From Arthrobacter sp. AFG20 (lineage in GTDB: Bacteria; Actinomycetota; Actinomycetes; Actinomycetales; Micrococcaceae), in contig NZ_PJMC01000007.1 in assembly GCF_002892795.1 (NCBI RefSeq), forward strand, positions 62,001-126,000: a stretch of 64,000 nucleotides of DNA, given 5' to 3'. Below, in pieces: positions 16,619 to 25,686 of this stretch. Below the pieces are notes generated by a model, which ran no database searches, was not told where the DNA came from, and saw only the letters and a list, made by a program, of their open reading frames with translations. The translations under genes were made by a program, and so were the position numbers. Numbering within the stretch: the stretch's first letter is position 1; the number at the start of each line of letters is the position of its first letter.

Positions 16619-17347
16619 ATGACTTCTCCAACCCGTCCAACCCGGATCGGCATGATCGTGCCGTCCTCCAACACCTGCCTGGAACCGCAGAGCTACCGCA
16701 TCCTGGGCGACCGCACCGACGTCACCATCCACTTCACCCGGATCCCGGTCACCCGGATTGCGCTGGACGATTCCTCAGACAGGCAGTTCGACCCCGCCGT
16801 CATGCGCGAGGCCGCCAGGCTGCTGGCGACGGCGGACGTGGACGTGATCGCCTGGAACGGCACCTCGGGTTCGTGGCTGGGGTCCGGGCACGACCGCGAC
16901 CTTGTCCTTGAAATCACGGACGCCACCGGCATCCCCGCCACGACGTCCACGCTCGCCTACCTCGAGGCGTTCCGGTCCTTCGGCACGGAGCGGATCGGGC
17001 TGTTCACGCCCTATACGGAGGACGTCAACGAGGCCATCATCAAGTCCTATGAGCGGGACGGCATCAAAACCGTCAGCCACCGCTGCCTGGGCCTGAGCGA
17101 CAACGAGTCCTTCGGCCGGGTCACCGACGATGAAATGCGTCCCGGCTCCCTGGAGCTCGCGGCCGACGCTCCGGATGCGCTGATCTATCTCTGCACCAAC
17201 CTGTACGGCGCCAACATTGCGGCAGAAATCGAGGCGCGCACGGGCGTACCGGTCCTGGACTCGGTTGCTGTGACGCTGTGGCACTGCCTGAAGCTCGCCG
17301 GCTCCCCCTTGCTCGCACCAAGGTGGGGCAGGCTCCTCGGGGACTGA
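16619..17347 (+). CDS. Arylmalonate decarboxylase/maleate isomerase-family protein
   Basis: 242 residues of the Asp/Glu racemase superfamily, branch of arylmalonate decarboxylase (AMDase) and maleate cis-trans isomerase. Maleate isomerases carry two active-site cysteines; AMDase has glycine in place of the first, inside GTS, and keeps the second. Here the sites read G81-T82-S83 (WNGTSGSW) and C192 (YLCTNLYG), which matches the AMDase pattern; Y132 in TPYTED may match its oxyanion tyrosine. I use ATG 16619 rather than GTG 16616 because AGGAG at 16608-16612 is then six bases away. Decarboxylation of a substituted malonate is the leading guess. Confidence 0.75.
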   Translation: MTSPTRPTRIGMIVPSSNTCLEPQSYRILGDRTDVTIHFTRIPVTRIALDDSSDRQFDPAVMREAARLLATADVDVIAWNGTSGSWLGSGHDRDLVLEITDATGIPATTSTLAYLEAFRSFGTERIGLFTPYTEDVNEAIIKSYERDGIKTVSHRCLGLSDNESFGRVTDDEMRPGSLELAADAPDALIYLCTNLYGANIAAEIEARTGVPVLDSVAVTLWHCLKLAGSPLLAPRWGRLLGD

Positions 17348-17353
17348 CGGTAG

Positions 17354-18271
17354 CTACATCCGGACTTTGAGCGCCCCGGGCTCCACCCAGATGGACAGGC
17401 TCTTGACGGTGCCCACGTGGTCGCCGTCGAGCTGGAACTCTTCCTCGTGCTCCAAGGTCACCTCGATTTTCTTGCCCTGGAAGTATTCCGCGGATTCCTT
17501 TTCGTTCTTCCTGCGGCCGAAGATGCCTGCCGCCACGCCGAGCCACCCGAACCGGCCGCGCGGGGCCAGGATCAGCAGGTCCAGGATGCCGTCGTCGATC
17601 TTCGCCTCGGGGAAAATCTCGATGCCGCCCATGATCCGGCCGCAGTTGCCGGCCATGACACTGCGGATCCGCCGCCTGACCGGGTGCTTGCCGTCCACCG
17701 TGACGGTGGCCCTGACGGGTTTGCCCGGCAGCTTGCGGATGCCGGCCTCAACGTAGGCGAGCCAGCCCATGCGGTCCTTCAATGCGTCCACCGTGTCCGC
17801 CATGATCGCGGCGTCGTAGCCCACGCCGGCCATCACCAGGAAGACGTTCTCGTCGTCGGACCCGTCAAAGGTGCTCCTGGCGACGTCAATTGTGCGGACG
17901 GTGCCGTTCAGGACGTCGTACGCGGCGGAGACGGGGTCGGAGATATCCACACCCATGTTCCGGGCCAGCAAGTTACCCGTCCCCAGCGGCACCATCCCCA
18001 TCGGCGTATCGGTGCCGGCCAGCGCCTGAGCCACGCACCGCACGGTACCGTCGCCGCCGGCGGCAATAACGACGTCGACGCCCGCCTTCAGCGCCTCGCG
18101 GGCCTGTCCCACGCCCGGGTCCTCAACGGTGGTTTCCAGCCACAGCGGTTCGGCCCAGCCCTGCGTGTCGCACAGCCGGATGAGGGAGGCGCGGAGGTCG
18201 GCGCCAACATCCTTGGCGGGGTTGACCACCACGGCGGCCCGTGGCGGCGAGGAAGCATTCTGGGCGGTCAT
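17354..18271 (-). CDS. Diacylglycerol/lipid kinase family protein (YegS/DagK type)
   Basis: 305 residues with the DAGK catalytic domain in the first half: VVVNPAK start, the nucleotide-binding AAGGDGTVRCVAQAL signature and MGMVPLGTGNLLARNMG. The C-terminal beta-sandwich domain includes the conserved EIFPEAKIDDGILDLLIL segment. Predicted to phosphorylate diacylglycerol or a related lipid with ATP at the membrane surface. It is convergent with the preceding operon, six bases apart, and stands alone. Confidence 0.9.
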   Translation of the reverse strand: MTAQNASSPPRAAVVVNPAKDVGADLRASLIRLCDTQGWAEPLWLETTVEDPGVGQAREALKAGVDVVIAAGGDGTVRCVAQALAGTDTPMGMVPLGTGNLLARNMGVDISDPVSAAYDVLNGTVRTIDVARSTFDGSDDENVFLVMAGVGYDAAIMADTVDALKDRMGWLAYVEAGIRKLPGKPVRATVTVDGKHPVRRRIRSVMAGNCGRIMGGIEIFPEAKIDDGILDLLILAPRGRFGWLGVAAGIFGRRKNEKESAEYFQGKKIEVTLEHEEEFQLDGDHVGTVKSLSIWVEPGALKVRM

Positions 18272-18404
18272 GGTGTCCTTCGGCTGCGGCGGGCGGGCCC
18301 GAAAGCCCCGGAACTCAAATCGTAGCCGCGTTCCCGGGATATGGGCACGAACCTATCAATCCGGCTGATACTTGCGAAGGCGATCGGCGCGCAGCCGGCG
18401 ACCC

Positions 18405-19652
18405 TCAGCGCGCCGTCTTCAGCCTGCCGGCGCCGCGGCGGTCCAGGACTGATGCCCCGGCACTGGCCAGGATGAGTGCGGCGGCAAGGAACAGGGGAAG
18501 TTGCGGCTCCCCTGTTATGACGACGCCAGCCGCGGCTGTTCCGGCGGACCCGGCGGCGATTTTGAGGGCACCAACCCAAACGAACACCTGCCCCCGAACC
18601 TGCGGCGGGGCAAACTCGCTCCGGGCAGCGAGGGTCGCAGCGAAGAAGTACGCATTCATGACCCCAGCGGCTGCGTATGCGGCGACAGCAGGCGCAAAGG
18701 ACGCGGACAGGGCAGCCACCGCGAGCGCCGCGGCGACCAATCCCGCGAGCCGCGTCACCAGTCGGTCCGCGTCGCCCCGCAACGGACGGCACATTACTCC
18801 GGCCGAACCGGCCAGGCCGCCCAGTCCGTAAGCTGCCGTCAGAACGCCCGCAGCTGCCGGTTGTACCTGGAACACGGCGGTGGAGGCGACGGCCGCGATG
18901 GGGAGTGCCGCAACGGAGAACGCCACCGTGATGGTCAGGTACAGCATCCTCCGAAGGCGGCCCGTGACAGCCATGAGCCGCAGGGTCTGGGCCGGCCTCG
19001 GAACCTCGGCGGCCCCCGCTGCGGGAGGAACGTAGGGCAGCAATCGAACGACGGCGGCAGCCACGAATGTGGCCCCCGCCAGGATAAGCGCGGCCGCAGT
19101 GGGTCCGGCCCAGGCGGAGACGGCGGCCACGACGCTCGGGCCGATGGTCCCGCCGATTCCGTAGGTGGCCACATCCCAGCCCTGGGCACGGCGCTGGCTG
19201 ACCCGGTCCGGGCCGGCGATCGCCGGAAGGCGGCTGCTGATGCCGCCGGTCAGCAGCGGCCCGACCAGTCCCGAAACCACCAGCAGAATGCCCGTCACCG
19301 CCGGCCACGTCAGCGGGTAAAGCAGCACCGCGGCCGCCAGGGTGGCGCCGTGGACGACGCACGCCCACGCAATCAGGACGCGGCCGTCGCGGCAAGAGTC
19401 CAGGCTCCGTGCCACCAGCGGGCCCAGCAGGTGCGGTGCGGTGATGCAGGCACCGAGCAGGCCGGCAAGCCAGCCCGGCCCCCCGCCTGTTGTGACCATG
19501 AGGACGATCGCTACTACGGCTCCGCCGTCCGCGGTGCGCGCCAGCGTCGCCGCCGCCACGTAGCGGGCTAATCCGCCGCCGGCCCGGGCCGGGTCCGGTC
19601 CCTGTTTCTTTGGATCTTCTTGCTCCAAGGTACCGAGGTTCAGGCTACCCAT
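18405..19652 (-). CDS. MFS transporter
   Basis: 415 residues with about twelve hydrophobic segments, short loops and a soluble N-terminal stretch (MGSLNLGTLEQEDPKKQGPD). It resembles the drug-efflux-like MFS group with no clear substrate signature. It lies downstream of the DapA-like gene on the same strand with an 11-base gap, so both are probably in one transcript. The pairing suggests transport linked to the aldolase, or simple co-transcription; the sequence does not decide. Confidence 0.75.
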   Translation of the reverse strand: MGSLNLGTLEQEDPKKQGPDPARAGGGLARYVAAATLARTADGGAVVAIVLMVTTGGGPGWLAGLLGACITAPHLLGPLVARSLDSCRDGRVLIAWACVVHGATLAAAVLLYPLTWPAVTGILLVVSGLVGPLLTGGISSRLPAIAGPDRVSQRRAQGWDVATYGIGGTIGPSVVAAVSAWAGPTAAALILAGATFVAAAVVRLLPYVPPAAGAAEVPRPAQTLRLMAVTGRLRRMLYLTITVAFSVAALPIAAVASTAVFQVQPAAAGVLTAAYGLGGLAGSAGVMCRPLRGDADRLVTRLAGLVAAALAVAALSASFAPAVAAYAAAGVMNAYFFAATLAARSEFAPPQVRGQVFVWVGALKIAAGSAGTAAAGVVITGEPQLPLFLAAALILASAGASVLDRRGAGRLKTAR

Positions 19653-19663
19653 GCCGTACCTGC

Positions 19664-20560
19664 TCAGGCGCCCAGGCCGCTGAGACGCAGGGCTTCCTGG
19701 ACCCGGGCGAGGCCCTCACCGTCCAGGCTTTTCAGTGGGCGGGGCAGGCACGGTGACTCCACGGAGCCCAGCACTTCGGCCATAGTGGCAGCGACCCGCA
19801 GGCTCCCGTATGTGCGGAAGAGCGCCCACACGGGCTCCAGCGCGGCAGATGCTTCCAGCGCCAGGTCGCCCTGGCCGGTCCGGCGGGTCCGGGCAAGATC
19901 TACAATCACCCTGGCCGTCTTGGGAAACAGGCCAGCGATGACCGAATACCAAGCGTCGCAGCCGGCGAGCAATGCCTCCGCTGCGGCCCAGTCGCCGCTG
20001 ATGCCCAGGGAGACACTCCCCGGAATTGCCGCCCGGAGCCGGGCGATTCGCTCGGCGGCCTGGCCCGGTGCCGGGGGCGGGAACTTGATCGATGCGATGC
20101 CCGGAAGTTTGGCGATGCGGCCATGGAGTTCTTCGGAGAAGGTGAACCCCGTGGTGGCCGGGTTGTCGTAGACGGCGATCGGCAGATCGGACGCGGACGA
20201 GACCTCGCGGTAGAGGCCATAGACCTCTTCTTCGGTGAGCCGCTGATACGACACCGGCGCCAGCAGCAGGCCGGATGCGCCCGCAGTATGGGCATCTTCG
20301 ACGCAACCCAGCACGTCGCGGGTGCGCATCGCACCGACACCTGCCACCACGGGTGTTCCCTGGGCAGCTTCGACGGCGGCCTCCACCACCTTGCGGCGTT
20401 CCTGCCGCAGCAGGTAGGTGTAGATGCCGGTCGAACCCAGCACACCGACGGAGTCCACGCCGGCATCGACGCACCGTGCGATCAGCCGCACCAGTGCGGC
20501 TTCGTCGACGTCATCCCCCGCGAGCGGAGTCAGGGGAAATGCACAAAGACCCTTAAACAT
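19664..20560 (-). CDS. Dihydrodipicolinate synthase (DapA)-family aldolase
   Basis: 298-residue class I pyruvate-dependent aldolase/dehydratase fold. The Schiff-base lysine is probably K159 in GIASIKFPP, and the active-site tyrosine Y131 in AVYDNPATTG. The glycine-rich LGSTGIYTYL replaces the GTTGE phosphate/carboxylate loop of true DapA, which argues for a catabolic 2-keto acid aldolase rather than lysine synthesis. AAAGGA precedes the ATG. It is divergent from a MocR regulator, its likely controller, and followed by an MFS gene. Confidence 0.85.
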   Translation of the reverse strand: MFKGLCAFPLTPLAGDDVDEAALVRLIARCVDAGVDSVGVLGSTGIYTYLLRQERRKVVEAAVEAAQGTPVVAGVGAMRTRDVLGCVEDAHTAGASGLLLAPVSYQRLTEEEVYGLYREVSSASDLPIAVYDNPATTGFTFSEELHGRIAKLPGIASIKFPPPAPGQAAERIARLRAAIPGSVSLGISGDWAAAEALLAGCDAWYSVIAGLFPKTARVIVDLARTRRTGQGDLALEASAALEPVWALFRTYGSLRVAATMAEVLGSVESPCLPRPLKSLDGEGLARVQEALRLSGLGA

Positions 20561-20663
20561 GAAGGGCGTCCTTTCTTTAGTTCAGTTTTGGTTTCTCCCT
20601 ACATGCTCACAGGCAGGTTGGTCCTAACATAGATCCAAGAATCCACAATTCAGGAGGACCAAC

Positions 20664-22073
20664 ATCGAAGCCGAACTGCCGCTGGCTCTGGACCAGCAGA
20701 GCCGCATTCCGCTTGCCGCACAGTTGGTCGGCCGCCTCCGGGAAGCCATCCTGGACGGCACCGTGAGGCCGGACCACACGCTCCCGGCATCGCGGCGTCT
20801 TGCCGCCGAACTGGGAGTCTCCCGCGGAGTGGTGGTCCGCGCCTACGAGCAGCTTGCCGGCGAGGGGTACCTGGAAAGCCGGGGCTCGGCCGGTACCCGC
20901 GTGGCGGTACGTTCTGACGGCCGGGGCATGGCTTCCGAAGGCATCCAGGCGGCATCCGGCAGGGAGCAATCGCCAACAATCGACCTCACGCCGGGACGGC
21001 CGTCCGGCGCCCCGTTCCGTGACAGCGACTGGCGGGCCGCGTGGCGGAAGGCCGTGGCCGAGCCGGTGGAAGTGGAGCTTCCGGCCGCCCTGGGAACTCC
21101 GAACCTTCGCGCTGCCGTGGCCGAGCACCTCGCCGCGTCCCGCGGACTGTCGGTGAGTGCCGACGACGTCGTCATCACGGCCGGTACCAGCGACGCCCTG
21201 CAGCTGATCGTCACGGCACTCCGCGGGCAGACGGACCGCCCCCGCGTGCTGATGGAGGACCCCGGCTATCCCACGGCCAGGCGGGTGCTTTCTGCGGCGG
21301 GAGCTGCGGTGGAAACCCTTCCGGTTGCCGACGACGGGCTGGAAGCGGCGCAGCTTGCGGCCGTTGCTCCCCGCCCTGATGCCATCCTGGTAACTCCCAG
21401 CCACCAGTACCCCCTGGGCGGCCGGATGCCGGTGAAGGAAAGGCTGGCTCTGCTGGCCTGGGCTGAAGCCAACCGCGTGGTCATCTTGGAGGACGACTAT
21501 GACAGCGAGTTCCGGCACCGGCGGATGCCGCTGCCCGCCCTGGCCTCGCTGCCCTCCGCTGCCGACGTTGTCCTGGTGGGCACGTTCTCAAAGTCGCTGA
21601 GCCCGTGGCTGCGGTGCGGCTATCTCGTGGTCCGCGGCGCCTCAGGGCAGCGCCTCAAGAACGCACGGCTTGACCTCGGCACACCGGTTCCCGGGGTACT
21701 GCAGTCTGCCTTGGCCAACTACATCGCCGGCGGCGGCCTGGCACGGCACATCGCCCGGGCGCGGCGCCAGTACGCGCACCGCCGGGAACTGCTGCTCGAC
21801 CGCCTCGGAGGGCGGGCTGACGTCCAGCTGGCGGCCCTGGACGGCGGCCTGCACGCCGTCCTCCGGCTCCAGTCGAACATTCCTGCCGAGCGTCTGGCCA
21901 AGGAAGCACTCGCGCTGGGGGTCCGGGTGGTGACCCTGGCAAGCTACTTTGCAGAACGGACACCGGAAAACGGCCTGGTCATCGGGTACGGCGCCCCGAC
22001 CGATCTGCAGCTTGCCCGTGCACTGGACATCATCGCCGGGATACTCGATCGAATGGCCAGCGACAGCGGGTAA
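20664..22073 (+). CDS. MocR/PdxR-type GntR-aminotransferase fusion regulator
   Basis: Winged helix-turn-helix of the GntR family (recognition region LPASRRLAAELGVSRGVVVRAYEQL) joined to a fold-type I aminotransferase domain with a PLP lysine in GTFSKSLSPW (K310 from this start). MocR regulators usually control neighbouring amino-acid, pyridoxal or transport genes; here the divergent DapA-like gene and its MFS partner are the likely targets. The start is odd. A perfect AGGAGG at 20652-20657 is followed six bases later by ATC, and the residues after it (EAELPLALDQQSRIPLAAQLV) complete the first helix. The first ordinary start, TTG 20724, would cut that helix. Confidence 0.85.
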   Translation: MEAELPLALDQQSRIPLAAQLVGRLREAILDGTVRPDHTLPASRRLAAELGVSRGVVVRAYEQLAGEGYLESRGSAGTRVAVRSDGRGMASEGIQAASGREQSPTIDLTPGRPSGAPFRDSDWRAAWRKAVAEPVEVELPAALGTPNLRAAVAEHLAASRGLSVSADDVVITAGTSDALQLIVTALRGQTDRPRVLMEDPGYPTARRVLSAAGAAVETLPVADDGLEAAQLAAVAPRPDAILVTPSHQYPLGGRMPVKERLALLAWAEANRVVILEDDYDSEFRHRRMPLPALASLPSAADVVLVGTFSKSLSPWLRCGYLVVRGASGQRLKNARLDLGTPVPGVLQSALANYIAGGGLARHIARARRQYAHRRELLLDRLGGRADVQLAALDGGLHAVLRLQSNIPAERLAKEALALGVRVVTLASYFAERTPENGLVIGYGAPTDLQLARALDIIAGILDRMASDSG

Positions 22074-22124
22074 CGAGCTGCCGCGGCTGCTGGCGGCGGA
22101 GCCATCGGTCTTTAGTTGTGAGCG

Positions 22125-22730
22125 TCAGTGTCCGGTTGCAAGTATGGCGGCCAGGGTGAGCATGAGCAGTGCCACGCCGCCGTCGAGGATGCGCCACGAC
22201 GCCGGCCGCGCGAAAAAGCCGCTAAGCCCGCGTGCCCCGTAGCCAATGAGGGGAAACCAGACGGCGCTGCCGGCGGCGGCTCCAGCCCCGAAGAGCCATT
22301 TCCCCGAATCACCGTGGGAGTTGGCGAGCGAGCCCAGCAGCACCAGCGTGTCGAGGTACACGTGGGGGTTGAGCCAGGTGATGGCTGCGGCGGTGAGTAC
22401 GGCTGACCAGACGGTCCCCCTGCCGGGAGAATCCGCCGCCTTAAGCGCCCCGGGCCGCAAGGCACGCCGCGCGGCGAAAACCCCGTACGCGAGAAGGAAC
22501 GCGACACCGAACCAACGCACTACGGCGAGGAGCACCGGTGCGCCCTGGATGAGCGCACCGATCCCCGCGACGCCGGCCAGGATCAGGAGCGCGTCGCTGA
22601 GGAGGCACACCAGGACGACCGGCAGGACACCCTCACGCTTGAGGCCCTGCCGCAGGACGAACGCGTTCTGCGCTCCGATGGCGACAATGAGGCTAAGGCC
22701 GGCTCCGAGGCCGGTCAGAAAGGGAAGCAT
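22125..22730 (-). CDS. LysE/ArgO-family amino acid exporter
   Basis: 201 residues with six predicted membrane helices, the size and pattern of LysE/ArgO. The N-terminal region carries GAGLSLIVAIGAQNAFVLRQGL, the family signature, and NPHVYLDTLVLLGS lies in the second half. Exports basic amino acids, probably lysine or arginine, in related systems. The ATG at 22730 is preferred over the upstream TTG because it starts just before the first helix. It is divergent from a LysG/ArgP-type regulator, the classic pairing. Confidence 0.9.
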   Translation of the reverse strand: MLPFLTGLGAGLSLIVAIGAQNAFVLRQGLKREGVLPVVLVCLLSDALLILAGVAGIGALIQGAPVLLAVVRWFGVAFLLAYGVFAARRALRPGALKAADSPGRGTVWSAVLTAAAITWLNPHVYLDTLVLLGSLANSHGDSGKWLFGAGAAAGSAVWFPLIGYGARGLSGFFARPASWRILDGGVALLMLTLAAILATGH

Positions 22731-22754
22731 TCTTCGAAGGTAAGGCTGCAAAAT

Positions 22755-22770
22755 CTGAAAAGCAATTCAG
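22755..22770. promoter_or_regulatory. Candidate LysR-type operator between exporter and regulator
   Basis: CTGAAAAGCAATTCAG has inverted CTGAA/TTCAG arms and lies in the 69-base A/T-rich gap between the divergent lysE-like and lysG-like genes. It contains the T-N11-A spacing expected of LysR-family sites. Both promoters must overlap this short gap. Confidence 0.45.
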
Positions 22771-22799
22771 TTTTTCTGCAGTTCCATTAGAATATCTTT

Positions 22800-23711
22800 A
22801 TGGAACTCGACCAGCTCAGGGCCCTGGCCGCCGTCGTTGACCACGAGACCTTCGACGCCGCTGCGTCGGAACTCCGCCTCACCCCCTCCGCCGTGAGCCA
22901 GCGGATCAAGGCACTCGAACGCTCCGTGGGCAGCGTGCTGGTACGGCGCCTCAAGCCGGTCCGGCCTACACCGGCGGGCGAACAGCTCCTCCGTTCCGCG
23001 CGCCAGCTCCTGCTCCTCGCCGACGAGGCGGTCCTTGCCCTGCGGGGGCCGGCGGGCAAGGAGGGGGACGGCGGCGGCGACGCGCCGCCGCCCAGCGCCG
23101 AGCGGCTGCGGGTACCCATCGTGGCCAACGCGGACTCGATCGCGACGTGGCTGCCGGCGGCATATCGGGAGATTGCGCTCGGCGGCCGCGTGGCCCTTGA
23201 GCTCTTGCGCGACGACGAACACTCGACGGCCGACCTGCTGCGGTCCGGCGACGCCGTCGGAGCAATCACCGCGGATCCCCGGCCGGTGCAGGGGTGCACC
23301 CTCCGCCCGCTCGGCACCATGGTGTACCGGGCCAAGGCGTCCCGCGAGTTCGTGGCCCGCTGGTTCCCCGACGGGCCGACGCCGGAGGCCCTCGCCGTCG
23401 CCCCTGTCATGCAGTACGACCGGAAGGACACGCACCAGCTCGCTGTCCTCGCGCGCATCGCGCCGGACGCCACGCCCCCGCAGCTTTTCATGCCCGATTC
23501 AGTGCAGTTCGTCGAGTCGATTCACGCGGGCCTGGGCTGGGGCATGGTGCCGGACCAGCAGGATCCCGAGAACTCGCTCGTTGAGCTGGACCCGGAATGG
23601 AGCGAGGACCTGCGGCTCTACTGGCAGGTGTGGACGCTGGACTCGCCGGGCCTCACGGAGGTGACGGACGCCGTCGTCCGCGCCGCCCAGACGCTGCCGC
23701 AGCGAAACTAG
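22800..23711 (+). CDS. LysR-family regulator, ArgP/LysG type
   Basis: 303 residues. The N-terminal helix-turn-helix (about 1-60) reads LAAVVDHETFDAAASELRLTPSAVSQRIKALE, which is the ArgP/LysG form. The C-terminal periplasmic-binding-like domain senses basic amino acids in studied members (LysG in Corynebacterium, ArgP in E. coli). Residues 85-97 are an unusual Gly/Asp/Pro-rich insertion between the domains. It almost certainly activates the divergent exporter. It is convergent with the NCS1 permease 20 bases away. Confidence 0.9.
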   Translation: MELDQLRALAAVVDHETFDAAASELRLTPSAVSQRIKALERSVGSVLVRRLKPVRPTPAGEQLLRSARQLLLLADEAVLALRGPAGKEGDGGGDAPPPSAERLRVPIVANADSIATWLPAAYREIALGGRVALELLRDDEHSTADLLRSGDAVGAITADPRPVQGCTLRPLGTMVYRAKASREFVARWFPDGPTPEALAVAPVMQYDRKDTHQLAVLARIAPDATPPQLFMPDSVQFVESIHAGLGWGMVPDQQDPENSLVELDPEWSEDLRLYWQVWTLDSPGLTEVTDAVVRAAQTLPQRN

Positions 23712-23731
23712 TTTTCGGTGCGGCAGGGCCG

Positions 23732-25276
23732 TTAGGACAGCACGGATTCGAGATCTTTCCTCTCGTCAACGATCGGGATGTTCTTCGGCGCCGCTGCCCT
23801 GACGAACCTTGGTCCGGCCGGGCCATAGGCGTCGGCGGGTTCCGGGAACAGCCACAGCACCGAAGGATAAAGAACTGCGGCCAGGCCAATGGAAACGGGG
23901 ATGCTCAGGTCCACCCCCGCCGCGAGGTTGCCAAGGGCGCCTACGAACTGGTTCGGAACGTTCACGAACATGATTCCCATGACTGCCGAGAAGATCCAGA
24001 CGCCCATCGCCCGCCAGTTCCACCCGTGGTTGAACCAGTAGCGGCCGCCAACCTGTCGGCGGTTGAAGACCTGGAGGGAATCGGCGTCGTACCAGCCCCG
24101 CCGCGTCAGGTATCCGATCATCATCATGATCATCCAGGGAGCGGTGCAGGTAATGATGAGTATCGCGAACGTAGAGATGCTCTGCACGATGTTGAAAGCG
24201 AAGCGGCCCACAAAGATGAAGATGATGGCGATGGACCCGATGAACAACGTCGCCTGAATGCGGGAGAACCTGGGAAAGACGCTGGAGAAGTCGAGGCCTG
24301 TCCCATAAAGGGCGGTTGTACCCGTGGACATTCCGCCTACCAGGGCTATGAGGCAAACCGGCAGGAAGTACCAGGCAGGGGAAACGGCCAGGAGCCCGCC
24401 CACGTAGTCAGAGTTCTCAAAGAACGCCGGCGCCTCGGTGGCAATGATGGTGGCCGTGACCAGCCCGAAGCCAAACGGTACCAGGGTAGCCACCTGGGCG
24501 AGAAAGGCAGCAGCCATGACCTTTGGCTTCGGCGTCTCAGCCGGGATGTACCGCGACCAGTCGCCCAGGAACGCGCCAAAGGAGATCGGGTTGGACATGA
24601 CGATCAGTGCCGATCCTATAAAGGACGGCCAGAACAGGGCGTCCGTAGCGGGGCCCGCTCCCTGTCCAAATGTCCCGGCGTAGGATGCGTCAAATGTGCC
24701 CGCGAAGGCGACGATGCCGAGCAGGAAAAGCAGGGAGGCCGCTACCACCGCGATCTTGTTGACCCAGAGCATGAAACGGAACCCGTAGATGCAGACAGTC
24801 AGGATCAGGACAGCAAAGAGGCCATAGGCGACGCTTAGCGTCACTGCATTTTGAGGTAGGCCGATGAGGCGGTTGGCCCCTCCTACCAGCGCGTCACCTG
24901 AACTCCACACGGAGATGGAGAAGAACGCGAACGCCGTCAGGAGCGACAAGAAGGATCCCACGACCCGGCCGTGCACGCCCAGATGTCCGGACGACGAAAC
25001 GGCATTGTTCATTCCGTTGGTCGGGCCGAAAACGGCCATTGGGCACAGTATCAGGCCGCCAAACACCACACCCAGGACCGTCGCCAGCAAGGCGTCCTTG
25101 AAGGACAGCCCAAAGAGAATCGGAAACGAACCCAGAACCACCGTGGCAAAGGTGTTCGCGCCGCCAAACACCAGCCGGAACAGGTCCAGCGGCTTTGCGG
25201 TCCTGTCGGCGGCGGGGATCGGTTCGATGCCATGCTTTTCGACTTCAGTCACAGCAGGGGCTTTGTCGTTTGTCAT
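23732..25276 (-). CDS. NCS1-family nucleobase/cation symporter
   Basis: 514 residues with about twelve membrane helices. NCS1 signatures are present: LFRLVFGGANTF near the N terminus, GPTNGMNNAVSSSGHLGVHGR in the helix 2-3 region, and MSNPISFGAFLGDWSRYIP. The family imports cytosine, purines, allantoin, hydantoins, thiamine or uracil; the specific substrate is not clear. It starts in an ATGA overlap with an upstream NTF2-like gene. An enzyme acting on the imported compound might therefore be that small protein, or might lie elsewhere. Confidence 0.88.
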   Translation of the reverse strand: MTNDKAPAVTEVEKHGIEPIPAADRTAKPLDLFRLVFGGANTFATVVLGSFPILFGLSFKDALLATVLGVVFGGLILCPMAVFGPTNGMNNAVSSSGHLGVHGRVVGSFLSLLTAFAFFSISVWSSGDALVGGANRLIGLPQNAVTLSVAYGLFAVLILTVCIYGFRFMLWVNKIAVVAASLLFLLGIVAFAGTFDASYAGTFGQGAGPATDALFWPSFIGSALIVMSNPISFGAFLGDWSRYIPAETPKPKVMAAAFLAQVATLVPFGFGLVTATIIATEAPAFFENSDYVGGLLAVSPAWYFLPVCLIALVGGMSTGTTALYGTGLDFSSVFPRFSRIQATLFIGSIAIIFIFVGRFAFNIVQSISTFAILIITCTAPWMIMMMIGYLTRRGWYDADSLQVFNRRQVGGRYWFNHGWNWRAMGVWIFSAVMGIMFVNVPNQFVGALGNLAAGVDLSIPVSIGLAAVLYPSVLWLFPEPADAYGPAGPRFVRAAAPKNIPIVDERKDLESVLS

Positions 25277-25686
25277 GAGTTTGCCTTTGAGCTGGCAGGT
25301 GCCGGAGAGAGATGCTCGTGAACGGCGAGCACGCTGCCAGACTCCGTCCTGGTGAAAATGATGGTCTCCCTCTCGTGAAGGGTTTCTCTTGTGCCAGCAA
25401 CATCGACGACGGTTTGGACATCATGGCTGAACACGGCGCATGGGCCAGCGATCTGGATGTGCGGATTGGAACTTGCGCACTCTGCGACCCGCCAACCTTC
25501 CTCGAGCCAGTGCTGCCACAATGCGCGGTATTCTCCGCGCGAGGTGAGGAGGTCCGGGTGGGAATGGAACAGGAAAGTTGCGTCAGGGGTGAAACAGTCA
25601 AAGTAGACGTCAGTGTCGGTGGCGGCGAAGGCGGTCATCAGCTTCTGCGCTGCTGACACAACCTCGGGGGCGGTGATTAGGTCCAC
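25273..25686 (-). CDS. NTF2-like/SnoaL-type small protein
   Basis: 137 residues from GTG 25686. The cone-like alpha+beta NTF2 fold is suggested by AAQKLMTAFAATDTDVYFDCFTPDATFLFHSHPDLLTSRGEYRALWQHWL, followed by alternating strands ending in LAVHEHLSP. Members serve as isomerases, cyclases, dehydratases or ligand-binding subunits. The longer frame to GTG 25743 adds only a basic, shadow-like leader. Its stop overlaps the permease start by four bases, so the pair is translationally coupled. Function unassigned. Confidence 0.75.
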   Translation of the reverse strand: MDLITAPEVVSAAQKLMTAFAATDTDVYFDCFTPDATFLFHSHPDLLTSRGEYRALWQHWLEEGWRVAECASSNPHIQIAGPCAVFSHDVQTVVDVAGTRETLHERETIIFTRTESGSVLAVHEHLSPAPASSKANS

